Position numbers and translations under genes: made by a program
Shown: in pieces, positions 22,058 to 34,837 of the stretch
How positions within the stretch are numbered: position 1 is the first letter of the stretch
How the letters are laid out: every line of letters begins with the position of its first letter
The notes under the pieces: model-generated
Database searches by the model: none
What the model saw: only the letters and a program-made list of their open reading frames with translations
What the model was told of the DNA's origin: nothing
Origin: Neonectria sp. B-13
Lineage: Eukaryota; Ascomycota; Sordariomycetes; Hypocreales; Nectriaceae
Length of the DNA stretch: 64,000 nucleotides
Assembly (NCBI GenBank): GCA_002682825.1
Contig: NOKP01000057.1
Location: forward strand, 1 to 64,000
Reading direction: 5' to 3'

Positions 22058-23376
22058 GTTGTTTACTTAAGGTTAACGTTGGACAGAAAGGGTAAAGATG
22101 TCGAAATGGTGCGAGAAGAGTGATTTAAAAGTAGGATTGGATCAGTGTTGGTATTTAGGTAGTCTGTAAACAGCAGGCTAGTGGTTCTTTATACGCCATC
22201 TTACTGAATACCATCCACAATCTGGTTTCTTTCCATGTCCCCCCGAATACAACATCAGCTCTGACTGGGCCCTACGTATTTTCCGAGGCATGCTACCATA
22301 GTGTTCAAGAATGACGAGGAGCCTATGAAATGACCCACGATGCATCTCAGACCCCCTGCGATGCCGCCATCTCACTTGCTTAATGCACTTAGAGCAGCTC
22401 GTAGATGGCCCAGTTTTTGGATACACCCACACCGGTTCCCTGGCTCTACTAAGTCGTTGGGTAAGGAGGTTCGATCTATCGTGAAATTCATTCAAGCATC
22501 GTTCTCAAGGCACGCCCCGTTACCAAGAAAGACAACACTGCCCCTCCGAAGCCCGAGGGGCGAGGAGTGGCAACTTGGCTTTCCTTTCGGACGCCTCCTA
22601 GGTGGGGGGCCGACAGAATAATGGCTCGAAACTGATAGGTCTCAAGGGAGGACAGATATCTTAATGTTCTTTTTAGGAAGGTCAGAAGTTACGAATCGCT
22701 AAGGAGAGATGCAGTGGCGTGATGGTCTGATATTGTACTCGGCTAGACTTTGTGCGCGTTATGCGGCGGTTTCATCACCACCTAGTGATACGATTTCGGC
22801 AGTTGAAAAGAGAAATCGAAACTAGTACCCAGAAAAGACCCGAGTTGATATGATTGGTCTAGTCTCAGATTCTATCTCAGCGCCAACACAAGTGCCGTCG
22901 TTGTAACCTTGCGCCGCATGTCGTCACCCACTTATCACCTCGGAGTAAGAGATATTATCTGCCGGATCTCTATACCGGTCGTTCAAGCCGAGGGTATTAA
23001 TACATTGAGTTCGATTCCGCAGCCGGCCCGGGTGACGATGATGCGAAGCCAACGGATTCATGCAAGCCCGGCATGTTAGGCCGGGCATAACCATGTTCTT
23101 TGACCCTTGTTTGGAACCTGGTATCAGGTCATGATATTGTGAGGCAAATGTGAATCTTCGTTTTGTTCCTCTCATAGGGTTTAGAGAGACTGATCAATTC
23201 CACGCCCTTGAAAGATCAAGATCCCGACCATATCTTGTCCTTCATTCTCGGATGAAAATCAAATTGACCCGAACAACTTACAGATCAGAGTCATCATCTT
23301 TTTGCACCACGGCATCTGACATAAACTCTCATCAACTACATCCTTCTCTTCTTCGATCATATCCCAAACTGCAATC
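22058..23376. promoter_or_regulatory. divergent intergenic region, isocyanide synthase and monooxygenase
   Basis: 1.3 kb between two divergent start codons (22057 minus, 23377 plus). It has no supported gene; frames such as 22178-22495 lack any motif. A TTTTAAAT run at about 22122-22129 is a possible TATA element for the synthase. Confidence 0.4.
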
Positions 23377-25243
23377 ATGGGTTCCCTTGAAGTTCAGGCA
23401 AAGTCCGTCGATTTGATTGTTGTAGGGGGTGAGAAGCCGAAGCAAATGCGTCTCTTGATGTGCCAGTATTAATCAATATTAAGGTGGTCCCACCGGGCTT
23501 CTGACTGCCTTGCTCTGCCAGCGTCTAGGTGTTTCAGTTGCCGTCATCGGTGAGTGAAAGAAGTCTCGCGATACGCTGCGCTGGCTTTGACGTGAGCTCG
23601 TGCTGATTTCTACTACTAGATGCAAAGCCAGGCCCTCTGCCGCTCGGGAGAGCTGATGCTCTCAACGCCCGAACTCAGCAGTATATGGAGGTCACGGGCG
23701 TTCTTGATGACCTCAAGGCCCAGGGCATTACCTGCAACAGTGGGTCTCTAGCCATGGCGGAAAACACCGAGAATCATACTAACAACGTCGAAGCCAGCTC
23801 CATTTTCGCCAATGGTGTTTTCCAATCGCGCCAAAGCACTGGTGGACTGGCTTGAAACATGTGTGGCAAAAGAATTTCCTCATGATTGGTCAGCCAGTCG
23901 TGGAACAAGTTCTATCAGCGCAGTTCGGCAGTGCTATCTGCTACGATGAGTCTGTTTCTAGCATCTCTGAGACGGAAGATGCGGTCGAGGTGCTCACGGA
24001 CCGTGGGAATATCTTCCGTGGAAAGTATTGCGTCGCAGCTGACGGAGCAAGGTCCATGATCCGTCAAACCCTCAATGTTCGCTTTGCCGGAACGAAGCCT
24101 GAGATGGTTTGGGCGGTCATGGACGCGTTCCTCGACACTGACTTTCCTAGGTGCGATGAGATTGTCACCTTTGAGCTTGATGGTCAGTCTCGCGTATCCT
24201 GGATCCCCAGGGAACACAACATGGCTCGCTTCTACATCCTGCTGGACGGTGAGATTACCGAGGAAAAGTGCAAAATCTCTATCCAGCAGCACTTGGCGCC
24301 TTATCGAGTCGCCTTTGTCAAGGTTGAGTGGTTCAGCACTTTTGAAGGTTTGTTCAACCTCTCCTAGCAAGGATGATTGAATCTTGAATCTGACATGGAA
24401 AATACATTTCTAGTCAAGGAGAGAGTTGCCTCGTCCTTCATTTCCAAAGACGGAGCCGGCAGAGTCTTTCTTGCCGGAGACGCTGCACATGTTCACTCCG
24501 TCAATGGCGGCCAGGGCTTGAACACCGGCGTCGCTGACGCTTTTGCTTTGAGCTGGAGATTGGCCCACGTTCTGAACAACCCGAACCTAAAGGCAACCGC
24601 GAAGAGCGACATTCTCACCAGTTATGACATCGAGAGAAGACATGTCGCTCAAGATGTCGTAGGTGTTGCTGCCAAGCTAGTCAGAGACACTGTCCACGAG
24701 GCATCCCAGTATGTGGGCAGCATTGAGAAGAGTGCATCACACATTACCGGTGAGTTAACTCAATACCCCCTGTCTGCCACTTCGGCCCGTCTTAGCTTTG
24801 GTCCCTGATACCGTGAGTTAGGAATGGGAATCTCGTACGATGGACTGAATTCTCCGGCCGTCCGGGCCTCTCAACATGGATTGCTCACGGCGGGCCATCC
24901 TTGCCCAGAATTGTACCTGATACAGAGCAGCCAGCCTTTTCCCCAACGCCTCTACTCACTTGTCGAGTACGGAAAGTACCTCATCCTCGCCATTGGTACC
25001 CTGGACATGATAGAGCCAGACCTCGGGAACTCGGTGTCTTGGTTCAGTATTCACCCAGAGTCGGCCAGGGCTCGGGTGCTCGCTGATGGATTTGGGGAGA
25101 GCTACTGTGCAGACTTTGTCAAGGAAAACGACAACTATGTAGTCATTGTTCGGCCCGACATGTATATCGGTCACGTCAGTATAGACAACAGTTGGATGGA
25201 GTACTTGGAGAATGTCTTGGGTGTCTGTCTAGAAGTCCTTTAG
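23377..25243 (+). CDS. FAD-dependent phenol-hydroxylase-type monooxygenase, frame broken by one missing base
   Basis: Proposed exons: 23377-23428, 23484-23549, 23620-23739, 23794-24347, 24414-24749 and 24822-25243. It has the class A flavoprotein monooxygenase motifs: GGGPTG dinucleotide loop split by intron 1, 'DALNARTQQYMEV', the 'ADGARSMIRQ' DG motif and 'FLAGDAAHVHSVNGGQGLNTGVADAF' GD motif. The last ~140 residues form the thioredoxin-like C-terminal domain of phenol hydroxylases. It would insert oxygen into a phenol using NAD(P)H. In exon 4 the frame switches at 23836-23837: '..FQSRQ' is followed one base short by 'HWWTGLKHV..', and the original frame stops within 20 bases. No splice choice I can find repairs this, so it is a one-base deletion or an assembly error. 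Intron 4 (24348-24413) uses a GTTTGT donor. Confidence 0.8.
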
Positions 25244-26404
25244 ATACGTACGTACCTAGCTCGGGCGGTGGCTGTTTCTAAGATGCTGAAATACTCAGAA
25301 AGTTCGCGAGTAGCTTCCACCTCTAGCTAAGAGTGACCAGGTTTAAGAGTGGGTTCAATGGCCGGGTATGAAGAATGAAATTCCAAATATGGGTCGATAA
25401 TTGTTGTAACGAGGTGGACTTGTGGTGTTGGCAATGCAGCTCGTAAATTCAAAGGAAGCCATAGGGCACTAGACTCCGTCCAAAAGATGCAGGTCTGATG
25501 TCATGATAAAGGATCTCCGCGGCTGTTTTATCACCTTGCAATTATCATTTTCTTGTTGGATACGCGATACGTATCTTGAGCGCACGATGGGGTGAATTCA
25601 ACGGATTATGGAGCAGAAACTGGTGATCTTATTGATTGAAGTCTTGATGATGCCTTGTCTTTCTCTCTCGTCAGAGTGCGGGAGCGTTGGTTCATTCTTG
25701 ATGTTTTCACAGCCACACGCCACACATATTGTTATAACGAAAGGCAAACTCCCTTCTATCCGCATACAGGCGCCAATCTAACATTTCTTACTCTGAATAG
25801 TGCCGCTAATCCTATTACAGAGAGGGGCGGTTAAATTGAGTTTCCTCTCCATCTTTGTGTCCGGCTTTGCAGAGTGTACACAAATAAGGATATGATCCTC
25901 TGCTGCTGGAGATCTGCAGGTGCACATATCCTAATCACTGACTAATCTGGGTGTTTATTGACCCTGCAGCACTTGGCGGTAAGTCGGCCGACCCTGGCAT
26001 TAACTGCGATAAGGCGGTGGATTACTGTTTAAGAGCATCCGATTAGAATTTGTATTCTCAATCAAACCATTTGAAGCGGCCGTATATACTCCACAATTGA
26101 GCATTGTAACTCGGCAAATGCACAGTCCAACGCATAACTTCCTATTCAGGAATAGGCAGTGGATATAAACTATGACAAAGCTGCAGATAATTCGCTTACT
26201 ACAGGCTTTCAAACTAATTCATAATTATTACTAACCATGAGGCTCTCGTATTATCCCTACACTTCTCGTATTTCTGAACACGTATGTATCTCAGTGCATT
26301 TTAGCGGTTTGTTGGAGTGGAATATTTATAGGCCTTGCTAATACTTTGGAATACGTCGTTTGTCTTTTGTTCAATCCAGGCTTCTCACCTTCAAAACCAT
26401 CGAC
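25244..26404. other. intergenic, no gene seen
   Basis: 1.16 kb between the monooxygenase and the small secreted-protein gene. No frame or domain supported. Confidence 0.5.
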
Positions 26405-27123
26405 ATGCAACTCTCGGCTGTGCTCCTCAACACTCTTCTCGCCTTTAGTGGCGTAGCTACCGCACTTCCGCATAAAGGGTCGTCACCCTCGGCGACCAAC
26501 GCAGAAGTGACTGATATCAGTCTGATCGGCGAGGTCACGAAGATTCCTGACGACGAAATTCTACCTCCTGGCACGAAAACTGTGTTTTCTGAACACTCTT
26601 CTAATGACTCGGAACTAGAGAAGCGAGCTGTCTCATGGGGCGATTGTCTTGGCCATATTGGAGTTTCTCAAGCCAATCTTGATGCCTATAGACGAGATTA
26701 CCTTACAGTTTGGCAGACTATAGCGCAATGGAACCCGAGTACACAACGGACATTGCCAGGTAAGTGAATTCTTAGGACGCCAAATCTCAATATCGTTGGC
26801 TAATTTTCCAAAGCTCGTTCAAGGTGGACATGGACTGGGCCTGGCAATGGAGCAAGAAGAGTCGAGATCATTGTTCGTAACCAAGTAAGTACCCGACTTG
26901 AATAGCGACCTGAGTTGATATACTAACGTTTTGTCTTTCTTTCAAGAACAGCTGCTTTGACGGTACCTTCACAACAGCTGATATTCAACAATTCTTGGCA
27001 GAGATCCTGAATTATTGCAACTGGGACCGCACAGGCTGGGCGTTTGTCTCGAGACACCCAGATCTAGTGATCATAGTCCACTATAGGAACTCTCCCATTC
27101 CTGGACCTACGTTGACTTGTTAA
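26405..27123 (+). CDS. small secreted Kex2-processed protein, unrecognised family
   Basis: Three exons, 26405-26759, 26814-26884 and 26947-27123, give 200 residues. The N-terminus (MQLSAVLLNTLLAFSGVATA) is a signal peptide. An acidic, Ser-rich propeptide follows and ends in LEKR at about residues 74-77, a Kex2 cleavage site. The mature part would be about 123 residues, Trp-rich, with four cysteines (GDC, SCF, YCN, LTC-stop) that could form two disulfides, and the very C-terminal residue is Cys. I do not recognise the family; a secreted effector, defence protein or pheromone-like precursor are all possible. It is the last gene before the AT-rich repeat block, a common place for fast-evolving secreted proteins. 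Confidence 0.75.
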
Positions 27124-27593
27124 GCTTTTTGGCTGAGCGGTTCTGAGGCTCAGTGGGTGGTTTTCAGATGAAATCGGTATACTATTTAGAGGGGCTAAAC
27201 TGTGAGGAACAATTCAACATTGTGTCTAAGAGGGGAAGTTTTAGAGATTGATAGTCAGATTATAACCGGTTTACTTTATCTAAATTGCTCTGTTAAGACA
27301 CTGGTGCAAGGATAGCATGATGGTCCGATCAAGGGCTATTGCAGTTACTGAGCGCAGTAGTCTTACTATAGATTTAACAAGCGATCTAGCTGTTAACTTT
27401 GTCTCAAACTTAACTAAGAATACTTATATAATTAATATAGAAGGCAAATCTTAAGACTTCCTTTAATATAATAAATACAATATAGGACTTGTTAATATAA
27501 GAAAGGCATCTAAAGAATATAGTACTATTTATAAAGTGAATATAAAAAGAGCCTTTCTATTTATTATACGCTTAGCCTATTAATAAATTGTAT
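27124..27593. other. AT-rich transition into the repeat block
   Basis: Base composition falls sharply after about 27400. No gene was seen. Confidence 0.5.
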
Positions 27594-27700
27594 TATAGTA
27601 GGGGCTAAGGGCTAAGTAGGCTAGCTGGTTGCTAGCAAGGGTGTAATTGGGTGTAGAAGGGGGCTGCTATAAGGGAGGTTAAGTAGGGAAGGAGGGAGAG

Positions 27701-28087
27701 TGTTACAGCCCAGGTTAAGACTAGGCAGTCACAACTAGCAGAACTATAATATACCTACTTTTTACAATATTAATATTCCTAAACTCACCCTAACTATATA
27801 AGCTAAATCATCTAGCTTACTCTATTATAATAAGCTATAATAATAGACTTACTATTACTTAGTAAGCCTATATAATTACTATAGTATATAATTATATTTA
27901 TTTAGTACATTAGATAAAAGCCTTAAGCTCTTTAGCTATTAATATTATAACTTAATTATATAATAACTTACTATTATATATTACTATTATAACCTATATT
28001 ACTTATTATAATATCCTAATTTACTTAATCATTAAACTATATGCTTTAGACCTATCTTAGACCTCTAGGTTAAGCTTAACTATTATA
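27701..28087 (+). repeat. 5' LTR of the Gypsy element
   Basis: 387 bp. It starts TGTTACAGCCCAGG and ends TAACTATTATA. It aligns over its whole length with the unmutated solo LTR at 42481-42882, differing mainly by C-to-T and G-to-A. Confidence 0.8.
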
Positions 28088-31044
28088 TATTAATAGTTCT
28101 TATTTAGTATATTACTAAATTAACCTAAGTAATACTTTAAATAATTATTATAGCTTTTATAACCTTTATAATAAGCTTATTATTTACTATCTTATAAGGA
28201 AAGTAAATTACTAAAGATAATAATAAAAATAATAATATAAACCTAATAGACTCTAAAGATAAAAATAAGGAAGAAAAAATCCTTTAACTTTAGGAATAGA
28301 ATAATTAACTTAATATATAGATAGTTATTATCCTAAAAGCCTTTAAGAAAGAAAATAAATAAAACCAAAAGCATTTTAACTATCTATATATAGAAATACA
28401 AAGACTTACTACTATATAATTCACTTTAGACCTAATAATTACTATTCTTTAAAGGATTATCTAATGCTTTAAAGTAGAATAGATAATTATACATTAGGAA
28501 TAACTCTAATAGATTAAATAATTTAATAGGTTCTTAATTACTCTTAATATCCTATAACCTAAGAATATAAGTAAAACTATTAAATCTATTTAATTACTAA
28601 AGTTTAATAGTACTCTAAAGGACTTCTATAAATATTTAACTTAAGTTAAATCATTTTATATATACTATTCTAGTATATTTAGGAATAAGTAACTTAAAGT
28701 ATAATATAGAATAAGCTTCCTTAAAGGTAAAGCTCTATATAGAATAGAACTATACTTAAGGGACTTTATTAAAAATATAAACTCTTCTAAGAATTAAAAG
28801 ATTAAAATAAAAGAACTCTTTAATAACTTTATATTATATAAAGAATAACTTATTAATACTTATAAAGAATAGAATAATAATAAAAATATTCTTCTTATAA
28901 TCTAAAAGCTAAAATAGACTAAAGCTACTTTAGAATATCTTTTTAAATTTAAATACCTTACTATTAAGCTTAATTAGATTAATAAAAACCAAATTAATAA
29001 GTTCTATTAAGAACTTAAGGATAAAGTTAAAGATAAAATCTATAAAATCTTAGATCTATTAATTAACTTTAACTCTTATATAAAAACCTATATACTTATT
29101 AATAATTAATTATTCAAAAGATATATTAAAAGAAAGAAAGATTCTTTTAATAATTAGAAGAATAAGAAAAACTATTCTAATATTAGTAAAAAAAAGAATA
29201 AAAACACTTCTTAGGGAACTTAGCTTAGCTCTATAGAATTAAAAGCTATATAATAAGACTACTCTTAAGTTAAATATTAGAACTATAAAAGAATAAAACA
29301 TTTTAAAAGTAAATATTAAAAGCTTAAGTTAGAATAAAAGTATAAACTTATACCTAAAGGTAAATACATTTAATTTACTAATTATAATAAAACTATTAGT
29401 ATAATTAAAGGATTATATAATATAATAAATACTAATTACTTTAATATAATACTATTTCTATCTAATATTAAATAATATAAAACTAAAGATAATAGTAAGT
29501 ATACTAAAAAAAATATAATATAAAGTTCTAAAACCTACTAGGAATAATAAAGGATTTAAAAGAAGAATATATAATCCTTAGATCTTTATCCCTAAAGAAA
29601 AACTAAGAATAATAACTAAAGGCAAAACTATTACTATAATCTAAAAAGAAAAGAAATAAACCTTTTTTAAACCTATCCTAAAGGATATAAAGTTCTATTA
29701 ATAATTAACTATTAAGATTAATATTCTTAATAGATAATTAGACTTTAAAGCCCTAAAACTAATAAATATTAAAGAACTTAGTATTAACTTATCTCTAATA
29801 TAGAAAGATAATAATTATATCTATTAATAGTTCTATACTAAATAGGATAGAAACTTATATATTAATACTAAATATAAAGTAAACTATACTAAATAGCTTA
29901 GCTTACCTATCTAAGATAATAATATTTAAACTCTAGCTAAAGAATACTTTAGTAATAACTATACTAATTATAAAATAGCTCTTAGTATTAATAATACCTT
30001 AAGTAAGAACTTAAATAATAATTAAAAAAAATAATAGATAAAAGCTATTATACCTTTAATTAAATAACTATAATAAAAGATATATATATATAATAAGTAT
30101 AATAGATTAGTTTAAAAAACAAAGAATAATATATACTAGGAATTCTATTATAAATAAAAGAATACTTATAATAAAAAACTAGTTTATATTTAAGCTAAAC
30201 CTTAAAGGTTAGTTATTTATAATCTAACTATCCTAAGAATTAAAATAAGTAATAATTTATAACTTTACTATTTAGTATTAGAATATAATAAACTTTTATA
30301 GATATTATATTATTATTATTACTATAAATTGTATAAAGGTAATAAAGTAGAAAATAATTATTATTCTACTAAAGTTAAAGGACTTCTTATTAATAACTTC
30401 TACTTAGAATAGAAAACATATAATTATACCTTAGTTAAACTCTTACTATAATATAATATTATAAGAATTAAAGTATAAGATAATTACTATTTTTAATAGT
30501 ATTTAAAAAGACTATAAGACCTAAAGTATTATCTTAGCTCTAAATATAAAATATATCTAAAAACAAAAATATAAGAATAGTATAAAGTAAATCACTCTAA
30601 ATATCCTATAATCTATGCTCTTAATTATAATAGACTAGAATGCCTAAAGTATAAAAAAGAAAAAGAAAAAATAGAATTATAACTTATCTATATAAGAGAA
30701 AATAAATTCAATTTTATAGCTTAAACTAATATAAATACTAAAGATTAAGACTAATACTAATACATTTAATACTATATTAGAACTATAATTAGTATTATAA
30801 GATATAAAAAATCACTTAAATATAAATATAAGAAATACTTTAAGATTAAATATCTAAAGAAAGATTATAAAAAACTTATAATAAAAAATAATAAATACTA
30901 TTTATAGAAGAGTAATAAATAAGTAATCAAAAGGAGAATAAACTATCTTTAATAAAAGCTTTATATATAATAATAAAATTAGTAAAGAAATAAATAATAC
31001 TTAAGCTATAAGTATAAGTTAAGGATAAATAGCTTATTATATTA

Positions 31045-31608
31045 ATGTGGCAGGGGCAAAGGACTAAGTGGGCTAGCTGGTTGCTAGCAGGGATGTAATT
31101 GGGTGTAGAAGGGGAGGGGCAGCCATAAGGGAGGTTAAGAAGGGAAGGAGGAAAGGGGTCTTTTTCTTTCAGGAGGATTATCATTGAGAGAGAGAGATAA
31201 GAGACTGAAGAGATTCTTTCTGCAGAGAGACAAGAGATATAAGCTCATTGAGCTCAAAGCTCTAGACTTTATCTTTATTTTCTAGGAATTTATTCTGCAA
31301 TTTTACATTCAAAGTCATTACTCAATTCTAGGTTAAACCTCTATCTTCTACAACGCTAATTGCCAAGCCGATGGTAGGCCATTTTGATGCCTTACTAACA
31401 CTCTTTCCTGCTTTCGACTTAACAATCTACCTCATGAGATGCTTTCCTATTAGGAGGTATTAAACACTAGACTGTCTGACCATATATGTACTGTCTGGTG
31501 CAGCTTTGGGCTGACCAACTGAGATGCCTGTGTAATGCATTTCTGTATACCTCCCTAAGGAACTATTATCCATTTGGGGTATTGTTTCTTGTCCCTTTCT
31601 GCTGCTAA
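31045..31608 (+). mobile_element. element Z, inner intact copy
   Basis: 564 bp, much less AT-rich than its surroundings. It is flanked by ATTAA on both sides (31040-31044 and 31609-31613), a likely 5-bp target duplication. It starts TGTGGCAGGGGC and ends GCTGCTAA. No open reading frame of note. It inserted into the pol region of the Gypsy element after that element arrived, and shows far less RIP. Confidence 0.65.
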
Positions 31609-32517
31609 ATTAATAGATAGTAAAGCTTAAGTATTATATATTAACCTTAGTATAATTAATAAGCTAAAGCTATTATAGAAAAATAAAAAGGATTTATATA
31701 TAGTATAAAATCTTAAAGATAATCTATTTTTATATAATAAAGAATAAATAATCTAATAAATTAATTACTTAAAGATTCTTATTAATAAATAAAACTAAAG
31801 TATTATATTTAATATTATATCTATAATATATTATAATATTATTTTAAAGTACTTATAACTAAAGAAATTTAATCCTTATATTAACTAAAGAACTAACTAA
31901 ATATATATTAATTCTAATAATATTCTCCCTAGTAATAATAAAAATAATTCAATAGATAAAAAGAGATCTTAAATCTTAACTTTTAAAGAAGTAGAAAGTA
32001 AGAATAAGTATAAAGATATAATAGATACCTTAATACCCCTAAAAGGAATATAATATAAATAAAAGAACCTTAAATAATAATAGCTTTAAAGAATAATTAA
32101 ATATATTAGATAATAGTTTATATAGCTAAATAAAGACCTTAAGGAATAGAAGAAACTCTTTAAAGAAGAATAACTTAAGAATATACTATTAGAGTATTAT
32201 ATCTATAAAAAACTCTTTAAGAAAGAACTTAAAATAGGTCTATTAGAATTCAATAAGTAAAGTTATAAAATTGTATTAAAAGATAAAATATTACTTATAT
32301 TCTATAAGATCTTTAATCTTAATAAAATATAATTATATATACTTAAGGAATACTTTAATAAAATATTAAAAAAAGGATATATTAAGAAATCTAAGTTTTC
32401 TATAGGTTATCTAATTATATTTATTCCTAAGAAAAATAAAAAGCTTTAACTTATTATAAATTATTAATAATTAAATATAATTATTCTTAAAGATTAAACC
32501 TTATTACTCTTTATTAT

Positions 32518-33631
32518 TTAGATATAATAGTCCTTAGTAGTATATACCTAGAGAAAGGGCTAAAGGTTAAATAGTATAAAAGAAAATAAAATAAAAAATA
32601 ATATAATAAGCTTAATACCTAAGCCTAAGGCAATAATAACTTAAGGAGATAAAAGTTTCTACTATAAAGTTAAGATATAAGTTTTACTGCCCTAATTAGC
32701 TAGAAAAGCTAGATCTTAGAAAAGCTAGATCTTAGAAAAGCCAGATCTTAGAAAAGCTAGATCTTAGAAAAGCTAGACCTTAGAAAAGCTAGATCTTAGA
32801 AAAGGCTAAAACCCCTTAGGATAAAAGCTTAACTAACTTCTATACTTTCCAGGCCCTTCACATTCCATCTAACCTTCCATATAATACAAAGATTATACAA
32901 TCAATCACATAAAATAACTACTTCCTTCTAAATCACACTATAGCCCAGTAAGCTCTTACTAAGCTATACCTATAGACTCTTATATAACCTATATAGCCTA
33001 TTTTAAGTAGATCTAAGCCTTATTTCTAAGCTATAAATTATAGTTTAAAAGTTTAATCTATAAGATATAAAAAAGGTTAAAACTAATTAATACCCTAAGG
33101 CTAAGGAATTAGTCTAGTTAATAATCTTTAATTATTATATCCTACTATAAGATAGAATCTAACCTAATAGAATAATAGCTTAATAGATTATAATAGAATA
33201 AGTCTTTCTAGAAAGGCTAGCTTTAAAGCTAGAAAAGAATAATAATACTATTAATATAAAGAAGAGGTTTATTAATAGTCTAAAGTATAATAATTATATC
33301 TTATAGATTATATAGCTAATAAGTAATACTATAATAACTAACCTATAATCAAAGGAATAATAATTATATTAGAAAGCAAGAGAATCCTATGGTTATCTCT
33401 AACATTAGCTATAAAGCTGTATAGAGGGATTTGGCGGAGGGAGTTCTAGGAAGCCTAATAGTCGTTCCTAGTGTCAGCGGACTGATAGTAGTAGAGGGGG
33501 CAAAAGTCAATAATTAGGTTCAAAATCTAAAGATCTATCCCCCTGTTAAGCTTAAGCAAAGGAAACATATGACTGTTTAGTACAATTATAGATAAGTAGA
33601 AACAGTAGTCCAAATAGTAGTTTCAACAGTG
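32518..33631 (-). mobile_element. R1 retroposon, full-length copy A
   Basis: 1114 bp inserted in the Gypsy RT region. The target duplication is 15 bp (ATTACTCTTTATTAT at 32503-32517 and 33632-33646). Read on the minus strand it begins CACTGTTGAAACTACT and ends GACTATTATATCTAA. It carries seven 16-bp tandem units (AAAAGCTAGATCTTAG on the plus strand) at about 32699-32812. No coding frame is preserved between copies. Confidence 0.8.
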
Positions 33632-34837
33632 ATTACTCTTTATTATTAAGCTTAAAAATAGGCTTTATAGAATAAAGATCTTTATAATACTAGATCTTAA
33701 AGAAGTATACAATCTTATCTATATCTAGTTAGAATATAAATAGAAAACTACCTTTAGAATAAAGTATAAACTCTTTAAATATCTTATTATACCCTTTAGA
33801 CTTATATATATATTAGTATTATTTTAATAAATAATTAACTATATTCTTTAAGAATACTTAGATATATTTATAATATACTATTTAGATAATATTCTAGTCT
33901 TTTCTAAAATTAAAAAAAAATATATAGAATATATCTATAAAGTATTATAAGTATTATAGAATAATAAATTATTAATTAAACTAAAGAAAAGTTATTTCTA
34001 TATTAAAAAAGTAAAGTTTCTTAGATATATAATCGTATATAACTAAGTTAGAATAGATCTAAAGAAAATTATTATAATTAATAAATAGCTTAGACTAAAG
34101 AATATTAAGGAAGTATAATTATTCCTTAGGTTTATAAACTACTACTAAAGATTCATTTAAAACTTTAGTAAACTTATTATACTTCTTATTAGATTTGTAA
34201 AGAAAGAAAAAGACTTTTAATAGAATATAATTATTAAAAAAGCATTTAATAACATTAAGAATATTATCCTAAGTAAACTAGTATTAATAACCTTTAACCT
34301 TAAATAAGAAATTAAACTTAAAATAAACTTATTAGACTATATATAAAGCTCTTAAATTAAATAATAAAATAATAATAATATACTTTACTTTATTATTTTC
34401 TTCTCTTATAAAATATATAAAGCTAAACTTAATTATTCTATCTATAATAAAGAATTCCTTATAATTATTAACTTATTCAAAGAATTCTAATATTATCTCC
34501 TAGGAAGTAAATACTAAGTTAAGGTCTATATAGACTATAAGAATATTACTTATTTTATAACTATTTAATAACTTATTAGATAATAACTTTATTATACTAA
34601 ATATCTTTTAGAATTCAATTATACTATTATCTATAGAAAAAGATTAGAAAATAAATAAGCTAATACTATAAGCTACTAATATAACTTTAATAATAGAAAA
34701 TAAAAGATAAATAAATAACTTTTATACTTTATACTTAAAGGATACCTTAAATAGAAGTATATTACTATAATATAAAGATTAAAAGCAAATATAAAAAACA
34801 TAGTAATCCTAGAATAATACTATATAAATAAGAATAT

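Noticed and set aside
22178..22495. 105-codon frame in the synthase-monooxygenase intergenic region
   Set aside because: No motif and an unlikely composition; treated as promoter DNA.
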